Below, in pieces: positions 1 through 5,092 of a stretch of DNA of 5,901 bases. Where the stretch lies: positions 1 to 5,901 of the forward strand of contig JAKUNY010000091.1 of the NCBI GenBank assembly GCA_022451765.1, given 5' to 3'. Every line of letters begins with the position of its first letter. Within the stretch, counting starts at the first letter, position 1. Made by a program: the position numbers and the translations under genes. The notes beneath the pieces are model-generated. The model made no database searches. It was not told the DNA's origin and saw only the letters and a list, made by a program, of their open reading frames with translations. The DNA is from Candidatus Poseidoniaceae archaeon. Its GTDB lineage: Archaea > Thermoplasmatota > Poseidoniia > Poseidoniales > Poseidoniaceae.

Positions 1-20
1 CGAACGGATTTCAACCGTGT

Positions 21-28
21 TATTCATA
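21..28 (+). promoter_or_regulatory. Candidate TATA box of the zinc-ribbon gene
   Basis: The sequence TATTCATA is centred about 27 bases before the ATG at 52, and no Shine-Dalgarno motif lies in between. This spacing matches archaeal TATA boxes of leaderless transcripts. An ATGA overlap at 52-55 with an open frame from the left edge is an alternative that would make the gene part of an operon instead. Confidence 0.3.
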
Positions 29-51
29 CACTTCTTTCACATCCGAAGTTC

Positions 52-285
52 ATGAAAAACACTGGTGTTTGCCCAAAGTGCGGTTCCAAAAATGTCAAGA
101 TCAATAATCTTGGAGGCTTTCAAAACTACTTGCTTGGAAGCATCTACCAGTGCAAAGATTGTGGTTTTTCCGAAATCTGGAATGGCCACAACGACAACGC
201 AAAGAGAGATGTGTTGTACGTTCTTCTAGGAGTCATCGGCATCGGCCTTGTTCTCGCTGTCGGTTACTTTGCATTCATTGCATAA
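52..285 (+). CDS. Membrane-anchored zinc-ribbon protein, 77 aa, function unknown
   Basis: A small protein with an N-terminal zinc ribbon and a C-terminal membrane anchor. Two CxxC knuckles are visible, CPKC at residues 7-10 and CKDC at 34-37, each followed by Gly, as in rubredoxin-like zinc ribbons. A hydrophobic helix covers about residues 54-76 and ends at the C-terminus. The ribbon is expected in the cytoplasm, since no signal peptide precedes it. The ATG at 52 is chosen because the first CxxC then lies at the usual distance from the N-terminus, and because a TATA-like box (TATTCATA, 21-28) is centred about 27 bases upstream, which suits a leaderless archaeal mRNA. The same frame stays open to the left window edge, so a longer N-terminus cannot be excluded. 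Its stop (TAA) lies 13 bases from the stop of the convergent LVIVD gene. Zinc binding is a family inference and no specific role can be assigned. Confidence 0.75.
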   Translation: MKNTGVCPKCGSKNVKINNLGGFQNYLLGSIYQCKDCGFSEIWNGHNDNAKRDVLYVLLGVIGIGLVLAVGYFAFIA

Positions 286-298
286 CCAAATCAGCGTT

Positions 299-2089
299 TC
301 AAACAGGCATACCAATGTACGGTTCGTCAATGTCCAGCTGAAGAATGTAGAGTCCAGTGGAGATGCACGATGCGTAGATTCGTCCTTCATGGAATTCCAC
401 CGCCCACAGGAATGGGACCCATCCAAAGTCATAGAATGCACTGTCGAGTGGAGTTCCGTCTAAGTGACCTCTTGGAAGGTAATACCCCACAGTTGCTTCC
501 GCGTGGATTTCGATTCGATCGGTAGCCGTTGGAGAGATGAGTGTTTCAACGTCAACAATCCAAACGCCTGCGTGATAGTGCGAGATGTACAACCGTCCAT
601 CCCAATTACCGCCATGCGATTGATCGGTTTCTTCCGTGGTTTCAAAATATCCACTGTCGAGGTTGTGTGGGCTAAACAACAACCATTCGTCAGCTTTGGG
701 GTCGAGTTCACAACTTGAACCGAAACAATGGTCGGTTGCGTAAGGAATTTCCCAGTCTCGAACCATGCTAATTTCAAACTTGAAATTCCCGTTCTCTGTT
801 GAATAGCCGGTTGTGTCGAGGAAATAGACGATGCCAGTTCCCTCGTAGAGGTCGAGGCATTCGACTGCGGCAGTCACGTAATGACGTGGCTCATCGCCCA
901 ACCCAAGATGGGAAACATCGAGCATCGTTGGAAATGGTTCGGCGTAATGGATGTAAGAAACACGGCCACCATTTTCGTTTCCTGTTGTACCGCTGTCAGG
1001 TTGTCCGTCATCATCAAGATCGAGGAAGTCCATCCAAGAGCCAACTTCAGGTGCTCGCCATCGGCACATGACTGGGTTGCCTTGACCAGCTTTGCAAAGC
1101 GTGGCCATGGTCGTGTATTGAGCAGGTGAGTTGACAGGGTGTGGAACGTCCGTTACATCACCAATTCGTAGACCTGCTTCCCAATACGATCCGTAGATGA
1201 AGGTTCGACCGTATCGCGGATCTTCGGTGTCTTCACCGGGCCATAGTTGCACGGTCATGTCGTGAATGTAAATCCAACCGCCACGGGTTGTTTCCCACGC
1301 GACTTCGTACTCTCCGACCTTGATGATGGTGTGGCCAATACCGGATCCTGGGATGCCTGGAAGCGTTCGAGCGGCACTGCCTTGGAGGTTGAGGTGAGCA
1401 ATGGTTACGCCACCGCATGCTTCACCCAAAGCAGAGTCGCATTGCTCGTAATCTGGGTTTGCTACGAAAATGTACCATTCACCGTCAATCATGTGTGGGT
1501 AGAGATTGTGTGGACCGCTTGGATGGTCGACATCGTACCATGAATCAACATAGGTTGGGTTTGTTTTGTCTGTAACATCTACGAGGACAACCGACACCTG
1601 AGCAGGATCGCCCCACTCACCGACGTTCGGGTCAGCGTAGCCTGAATCGACGAGCTGGTTCTGAAGAATGACGTATTCGTTTCCATTGTACTCCAAATAT
1701 TTGACGTCGAGAACTTGTGTGTTCGGATCGTTGTAAACGCCCATGACCTGTGGATCGGACGCATTTGTTACGTCGACGATGTGCATGTCGTTCCAACCAG
1801 CCTGATAGGTGTAAACGCGACCATCAGGTGAACGAGCAACGGAAACTTCAGCGTTCCCTGGAGTTGTCAGTGGAGTGAACGCGAGTTGCTCGATGTTATC
1901 GGTCCCGGCTTGGTGTTGACTGGCGTTCATATGGTCGTGACCTTCTCCTTGAAACAGCGGATCACCGGCTACGAAAACGACCCCTGATTCGCTTGATTGG
2001 GATTCTTCGCTCACGCCTGTGAGAAGCACTGTAATTGACGATGCAAATAGAATTCCAAAGATTCCAATAGCAATCATTCGGGTGTCCAT
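299..2089 (-). CDS. Exported LVIVD-repeat (predicted beta-propeller) protein, about 596 aa
   Basis: A large extracellular protein. The N-terminus has a hydrophobic segment at about residues 5-25 after a basic start (signal peptide or anchor), then a Ser/Glu-rich linker and a His cluster HDHMNASQH at 51-59. LVIVD-type repeats are visible as HIVDVTNASDP (103-113), VVLVDVTDKTNP (167-178) and WIVDVET (510-516), with a related strand near the C-terminus (YILQLDID). Such repeats are thought to form propeller blades in cell-surface proteins whose substrate is generally unknown. An Asp-rich loop DLDDDGQPD (357-365) looks like a calcium-binding loop, and close Cys pairs (217/225, 332/342) suggest disulfides, which fits an exported location. 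The frame is open up to 2170, but the ATG at 2089 puts the hydrophobic segment at the N-terminus and avoids overlap with the divergent gene. ATG at 2077 is an alternative. The fold is fairly sure; the function is not known. Confidence 0.85.
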   Translation of the reverse strand: MDTRMIAIGIFGILFASSITVLLTGVSEESQSSESGVVFVAGDPLFQGEGHDHMNASQHQAGTDNIEQLAFTPLTTPGNAEVSVARSPDGRVYTYQAGWNDMHIVDVTNASDPQVMGVYNDPNTQVLDVKYLEYNGNEYVILQNQLVDSGYADPNVGEWGDPAQVSVVLVDVTDKTNPTYVDSWYDVDHPSGPHNLYPHMIDGEWYIFVANPDYEQCDSALGEACGGVTIAHLNLQGSAARTLPGIPGSGIGHTIIKVGEYEVAWETTRGGWIYIHDMTVQLWPGEDTEDPRYGRTFIYGSYWEAGLRIGDVTDVPHPVNSPAQYTTMATLCKAGQGNPVMCRWRAPEVGSWMDFLDLDDDGQPDSGTTGNENGGRVSYIHYAEPFPTMLDVSHLGLGDEPRHYVTAAVECLDLYEGTGIVYFLDTTGYSTENGNFKFEISMVRDWEIPYATDHCFGSSCELDPKADEWLLFSPHNLDSGYFETTEETDQSHGGNWDGRLYISHYHAGVWIVDVETLISPTATDRIEIHAEATVGYYLPRGHLDGTPLDSAFYDFGWVPFLWAVEFHEGRIYASCISTGLYILQLDIDEPYIGMPV

Positions 2090-2147
2090 GTCGGGCCCAC
2101 AAGTATCTTGCGTATTGTATTTATTCTCGGTGCACATGGAGTGGAAT
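2090..2147. promoter_or_regulatory. Divergent promoter region between two exported-protein genes
   Basis: Only 58 bases separate the two chosen start codons. The AT-rich core at 2116-2125 reads TGTATTTATT on the + strand and AATAAATACA on the - strand. It is centred about 27 bases before the + strand ATG at 2148, which is ideal for a leaderless transcript, and about 31 bases before the - strand ATG at 2089, which would leave a leader of roughly five bases. A second weaker box on the - strand (AAGATACTT, 2109-2101) would suit the alternative LVIVD start at 2077. The palindromes GGGCCC (2093-2098) and GTGCAC (2130-2135) flank the core. No Shine-Dalgarno is seen for either gene. The region is read as a bidirectional promoter from spacing alone. 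Confidence 0.5.
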
Positions 2148-2648
2148 ATGCGTTCTCTTGCAATCGCCATCGGTCTGTTGCTCCTTGCAGCACCAGTGGC
2201 AGCCCACGAGTTGGTAATTTACACCGTTATCGTGAACGATGAGGGACCGCAGCCTGCTGATGTTCCAGAAGACGCACTCAAGGTCGGTGATTCTGTCTGG
2301 TTCTGGATGAAAGATTCAACGGAAAACATGAGCCTCGTTGTTGAATTGTCAAAAGACGGTGCAAGTGCACGTTCTCCAACACTCATCTACGAGTGTGCAT
2401 TGGACGAAAATGGAACATTGATTGATGAGAACTGCAAGAACCGATTTGAATTTACGTTCAACGGTAACGCTTCCATCGGCTTGTGGAATGTTTCCTACAT
2501 GAAATCCATTAATGGAAGCGTAACTGAAACGCTTTACGGAAGCGTTACCATCAACGAAGACGTCCACCTCGATGGCAACCACACACACGATGAAGATGCA
2601 CAGTCAGTGACACAAAACCAAGACTCGGGAGCAGAATCGACAACCTAG
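2148..2648 (+). CDS. Secreted sequon-rich protein, 166 aa to an in-frame TAG (membrane anchor lies beyond it)
   Basis: An exported protein of unknown function. Residues 1-19 form a typical signal peptide (Arg, hydrophobic core, PVAA), and cleavage after Ala19 would leave His20 as the mature N-terminus. The ectodomain looks mostly beta-stranded (for example VGDSVWFWM at 46-54) with one likely disulfide, Cys83-Cys96. It carries six N-glycosylation sequons (N60, N88, N107, N114, N122, N144) and a His/acidic stretch HLDGNHTHDED at 140-150. The ATG at 2148 is preferred over 2136 or 2019 because it gives a clean signal peptide and places the TATA-like core about 27 bases upstream. The frame stops at TAG 2646-2648, yet the next 30 codons in the same frame encode a transmembrane helix and charged tail, so this product is probably truncated relative to its ancestor. 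A cupredoxin-like or CopC-like fold is possible but not demonstrated. Confidence 0.7.
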   Translation: MRSLAIAIGLLLLAAPVAAHELVIYTVIVNDEGPQPADVPEDALKVGDSVWFWMKDSTENMSLVVELSKDGASARSPTLIYECALDENGTLIDENCKNRFEFTFNGNASIGLWNVSYMKSINGSVTETLYGSVTINEDVHLDGNHTHDEDAQSVTQNQDSGAESTT

Positions 2649-2741
2649 CTGATTGCCATAGCCATAGCCATCGTTTCTGCAATTTGTCTAGGGCTCCTGC
2701 TTATGCAACCTGACAAAAAGACGTTGGTTGAGGAAGAATAG
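2649..2741 (+). pseudogene. Detached C-terminal membrane anchor of the preceding gene, in frame after TAG
   Basis: Directly after the TAG at 2646-2648 the same frame reads 30 sense codons before a second TAG at 2739-2741. They encode LIAIAIAIVSAICLGLLLM, a transmembrane helix, followed by the tail QPDKKTLVEEE with two lysines at the expected cytoplasmic boundary. There is no usable start codon before the helix; the only ATG, at 2703, lies at its end. The segment is therefore not a separate gene. With the TAG read as sense, the protein would have 197 residues: signal peptide, ectodomain, helix and short tail, a normal type I membrane layout. A hexamer repeat (GCCATA twice, then GCCATC, 2655-2672) lies in the helix. 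Nonsense mutation, sequence error and readthrough cannot be told apart here. Confidence 0.7.
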
Positions 2742-2751
2742 CTGCATTACT

Positions 2752-2756
2752 GGTGA
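2752..2756 (+). promoter_or_regulatory. Shine-Dalgarno GGTGA deciding the start of the small membrane protein
   Basis: GGTGA is complementary to the conserved 3' end of archaeal 16S rRNA. It overlaps the GTG at 2753 and so argues against that codon as start, favouring ATG 2762 (or 2759). An internal ribosome binding site without a nearby TATA box fits an operon gene. Confidence 0.45.
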
Positions 2757-2761
2757 ATATG

Positions 2762-3019
2762 ATGCAGATACAGGTCGACAAGAAAGACGTGGATTTGAGG
2801 TATGTTTTCGGCATCATAATCCTTTGGGTAGGTGCAGGACTCCTCGTTTTGATGTTTGTTGACTTCCTCATGCATGATGAAATTAGTCCAATGGGCCCAG
2901 TGATACCACTTGTATGCATTCCTCTAGGAATCTACCTAATGAAAACATCAAGATCTGCAACCCCTGTTGGTGAAAAAGGATATGCCGCATCAGGACACTT
3001 ACGCGGTGGAATACGCTAA
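2762..3019 (+). CDS. Small two-helix membrane protein, 85 aa, function unknown
   Basis: The protein has a short polar N-terminus, a first membrane helix at about residues 15-37, a short loop HDEISP, a second helix at about 44-60, and a basic, Gly-rich tail of 25 residues. Both ends are predicted in the cytoplasm because of the lysines and arginines there. Three starts are in frame: GTG 2753, ATG 2759 and ATG 2762. The last is chosen because the motif GGTGA (2752-2756) then has a 5-base spacing, close to the 4-base spacing seen at the UbiA gene; ATG 2759 would leave only 2 bases. It lies 20 bases after the second TAG of the upstream gene on the same strand, so the two are probably co-transcribed. 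No family was recognised. Confidence 0.65.
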   Translation: MQIQVDKKDVDLRYVFGIIILWVGAGLLVLMFVDFLMHDEISPMGPVIPLVCIPLGIYLMKTSRSATPVGEKGYAASGHLRGGIR

Positions 3020-3126
3020 TTATCTTCACTATTTTCAGCTGGTACTAACAATCCGATGATCTCAGAAAATCTGTAGGCAAACCGATGAGCATTTGCTTAT
3101 GAGCAAATGCGACGATTCAAAGGTAA
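3020..3126 (+). promoter_or_regulatory. Intergenic region with candidate ubiD promoter
   Basis: This 107-base stretch holds no gene. Just after the upstream stop the + strand is pyrimidine-rich (TTATCTTCACTATTTTC), which could serve as a T-rich archaeal terminator. Further on, CTTATGAG (3096-3103) is centred about 27 bases before the ATG at 3127 and is the best TATA candidate, although a poor match. It coincides with the centre of the inverted repeat listed separately. An AGGT at 3121-3124 is too close to the ATG to be a normal ribosome binding site. Confidence 0.35.
3089..3110. repeat. Perfect 9-bp inverted repeat, possible operator
   Basis: GCATTTGCT (3089-3097) and AGCAAATGC (3102-3110) are exact reverse complements separated by TATG. 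The centre lies about 27-28 bases before the UbiD start codon, where TBP would bind for a leaderless transcript. The arms are only 4/9 G+C and no T-run follows, so it is less like an intrinsic terminator than a dimeric regulator site. The repeat is seen directly; its role is inferred. Confidence 0.6.
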
Positions 3127-5088
3127 ATGGCCTGTCGGAAGGTTGTGGCTTGGGTACGTCTACGGCGATTTCTGAAGCATCTCGAGAAGAAAGGCGAGGT
3201 GCTGCATATCAAACGACCGGTTGATGTCGTTTACGAAGCTGGCGCAATTGCAGACCTTCTTGTCAAGAACGATGGACCTGCTGTTGTCTTTGAACAACCA
3301 CGTCTCGCCGACGGTTCGATTTCGCCAATGCCCCTGGTTATGAACCTGTTCGGAAGTCATCAGCGAACGTTGGAGGCGCTGGGTGCTTCACACGAAACAG
3401 AAGTCGGTGATCGCATGACTGCAATGATGAAGCCAGACATTGGTACGTTTGTCAAAATGCCATGGAAAGCACTCCCGCTCGCCCGTGATGCATTTGCAAT
3501 GCCGCCTCGAAAAAAGCGGTTTGCGGCCCCTTGTCAACAAGTTCGCATGAAGGATCCAGATCTGACGAAAATACCCATTCCGAAAACGTGGCCTATGGAT
3601 GGAGGGCACTTCGTAACGCTTCCGTTGGTCGTAACCAAAGACCCTTCTTCAGGAGAGCACAATCTCGGCATGTATCGTGCACAAGTCTTCGATGCAAAGA
3701 ACATTGGATTGCATTGGCAAATCCACAAGCATGCTGCTGACCACGCTGCTGCGAGCGGAGAACGGATGCCTGTTGCCATCTGCATCGGAGGACCTCCCGA
3801 ACTTATCTTCTCTGCAATTGCACCTCTACCAGACAATCTTAGCGAATATCAGTTTGCTGGAATCTTAGGTCGTCGTTCTTTGCGTATCACCAAAGCGGTT
3901 AGCCAAGACATCATGGTTCCTGCTGAAGCAGATATTGTCATCGAGGGATACTGCATACCAGGAGAGACACGTACTGAGGGGCCCTTTGGAGACCACTTTG
4001 GCTTTTATTCACTGACCGGGCAGTATCCTGTCCTTCACGTCACGGCCATTACCCACCGCAAGGATGCTATGCTGCCCGCCACAATCGTTGGGCTTCCACC
4101 CATGGAAGATGGGTATCTCGGGGAAGCCATAGGTCGCCAATTTTCACCGGTCCTTCGTTTCCAGCATCGAGATGTCATCGGTGTACATCTTCCACTCGAA
4201 ACCGGGTTTCACAATCTCGCCATCGTTTCATCCAAACAACGCTATCCACGTCAAGGTCGTAAAACAGCACTCGGCTTGTTCGGTGCTGGCCAAATGATGT
4301 TTCTCAAGAGCATGATTGTCATCGACCCTGACCAAGACCCGAAAGATCTCGAAGCTTTGCTTGATGCAATGAATCAGAACGTACACATTGCAACCGACGT
4401 GATTGTACTCGACGGTATGGTTGCTGATTCTCTTGAAGCAGCAAGCCCATACGAAAATGTCCATTCAAAACTCCTCATCGATGCAACCACGCTTGCAGCA
4501 GCCGACCCTCGTTCCTCCAATGATCCACTTGAAGGTTCATTCAAGCAGAAGGTTCCCGCATGGCGTCAAGGACTTGAGCCAGCACCGGCGTTTGAGGGAA
4601 TTGAAGACGTCCTCGGCATCAAGGATGTGACCGATGCTCGAATGCTTCGAAGCAGCATGCTTGTGGTTACGACCAACGTTCCATCATCACCGTCTCCTAG
4701 AACAGGTTCGGACGAATCGAACGATGCTGCGGAATCTGCACGTCGGGAAAAATTAGACCAATTGAAAAATCAAATTTGGCAATTGGATTCTTCTTCGTCC
4801 TTGCGTTGGCTTTTCATCACCAATGACGATCTTGATTTGCATTGTGAAAAGGCACGTCGCCGTCTGCTTTGGCAGCTCACCTCTCGGTTTGATGTCGATC
4901 GAGGATTGACCTTTGATGACGAGAAGGAGCGAATGTGCTGGGATGCTACCACGCCAATTCCATCAAGCGAACACGGTGTGCGTCGATGGCCTGCTGTCAC
5001 CATGCATTCCGATGAAACATTGGAAGCGGTCCGCAAACATCCCGAACTTGACAAATACCAATGGCCTCCGCACTTGGAATTCAGGTGA
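3127..5088 (+). CDS. UbiD-family prenylated-FMN decarboxylase, long form, 653 aa (MqnL-like)
   Basis: A non-oxidative decarboxylase of the UbiD family, which uses prenylated FMN made by UbiX, Mn2+ and K+. The N-terminus LRRFLKHLEKKGE followed by EAGAIADLLVKNDGPAVVFE is typical. By motif spacing against Aspergillus Fdc1, N179, H202 and E240 match the metal ligands and R184, E284 and D289 the catalytic Arg-Glu-Glu, with Asp in the last place as in many aromatic-acid UbiD proteins (EGPFGD, 284-289). The C-terminal domain shows FITNDDLDLH (563-572), LLWQLTSR and a late DATTP...RRWP stretch, as in the roughly 600-residue UbiD proteins of futalosine-pathway bacteria. A Ser/charged linker (about 519-558) is inserted before that domain. 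The stop overlaps the ribosome binding site of a UbiA gene. The likely job is decarboxylation of a prenylated dihydroxynaphthoate in quinone synthesis; the substrate is inferred from context. ATG 3127 directly follows an in-frame TAA; GTG 3145 is an alternative start. Confidence 0.9.
   Translation: MACRKVVAWVRLRRFLKHLEKKGEVLHIKRPVDVVYEAGAIADLLVKNDGPAVVFEQPRLADGSISPMPLVMNLFGSHQRTLEALGASHETEVGDRMTAMMKPDIGTFVKMPWKALPLARDAFAMPPRKKRFAAPCQQVRMKDPDLTKIPIPKTWPMDGGHFVTLPLVVTKDPSSGEHNLGMYRAQVFDAKNIGLHWQIHKHAADHAAASGERMPVAICIGGPPELIFSAIAPLPDNLSEYQFAGILGRRSLRITKAVSQDIMVPAEADIVIEGYCIPGETRTEGPFGDHFGFYSLTGQYPVLHVTAITHRKDAMLPATIVGLPPMEDGYLGEAIGRQFSPVLRFQHRDVIGVHLPLETGFHNLAIVSSKQRYPRQGRKTALGLFGAGQMMFLKSMIVIDPDQDPKDLEALLDAMNQNVHIATDVIVLDGMVADSLEAASPYENVHSKLLIDATTLAAADPRSSNDPLEGSFKQKVPAWRQGLEPAPAFEGIEDVLGIKDVTDARMLRSSMLVVTTNVPSSPSPRTGSDESNDAAESARREKLDQLKNQIWQLDSSSSLRWLFITNDDLDLHCEKARRRLLWQLTSRFDVDRGLTFDDEKERMCWDATTPIPSSEHGVRRWPAVTMHSDETLEAVRKHPELDKYQWPPHLEFR
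5083..5088 (+). promoter_or_regulatory. Shine-Dalgarno AGGTGA of ubiA, overlapping the ubiD stop
   Basis: AGGTGA is a six-base match to the anti-Shine-Dalgarno sequence and stands four bases before the ATG at 5093. Its last three bases are the TGA stop of the UbiD gene. This fixes the UbiA start and points to translational coupling of the two genes. Confidence 0.75.
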
Positions 5089-5092
5089 AGGT

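Noticed and set aside
1..55. Possible upstream gene tail ending in an ATGA overlap at 52-55, or a divergent - strand start (ATG at 27-25) open to the left edge
   Set aside because: Each leaves under 20 codons in the window, with nothing recognisable, so none can be supported.
2019..2147. N-terminal extension of the secreted protein to 2019 or 2136
   Set aside because: It overlaps the LVIVD coding region or displaces the signal peptide; the ATG at 2148 fits the TATA spacing.
2090..2170. N-terminal extension of the LVIVD protein to the ATG at 2170
   Set aside because: It would place 27 polar residues before the signal segment and overlap the start of the divergent gene and the promoter core.
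2646..2648. Pyrrolysine coding by the TAG
   Set aside because: The next stop of the same gene is also TAG, pyl genes are not in view, and the family is not a methylamine methyltransferase; kept only as a remote option.
2655..2672. Hexamer repeat GCCATA as a phase-variation tract
   Set aside because: Changes of six bases keep the frame and there are fewer than three exact units.
4913..5092. UbiA start inside ubiD at 4913
   Set aside because: The extra residues do not resemble UbiA, and a strong AGGTGA precedes the ATG at 5093.
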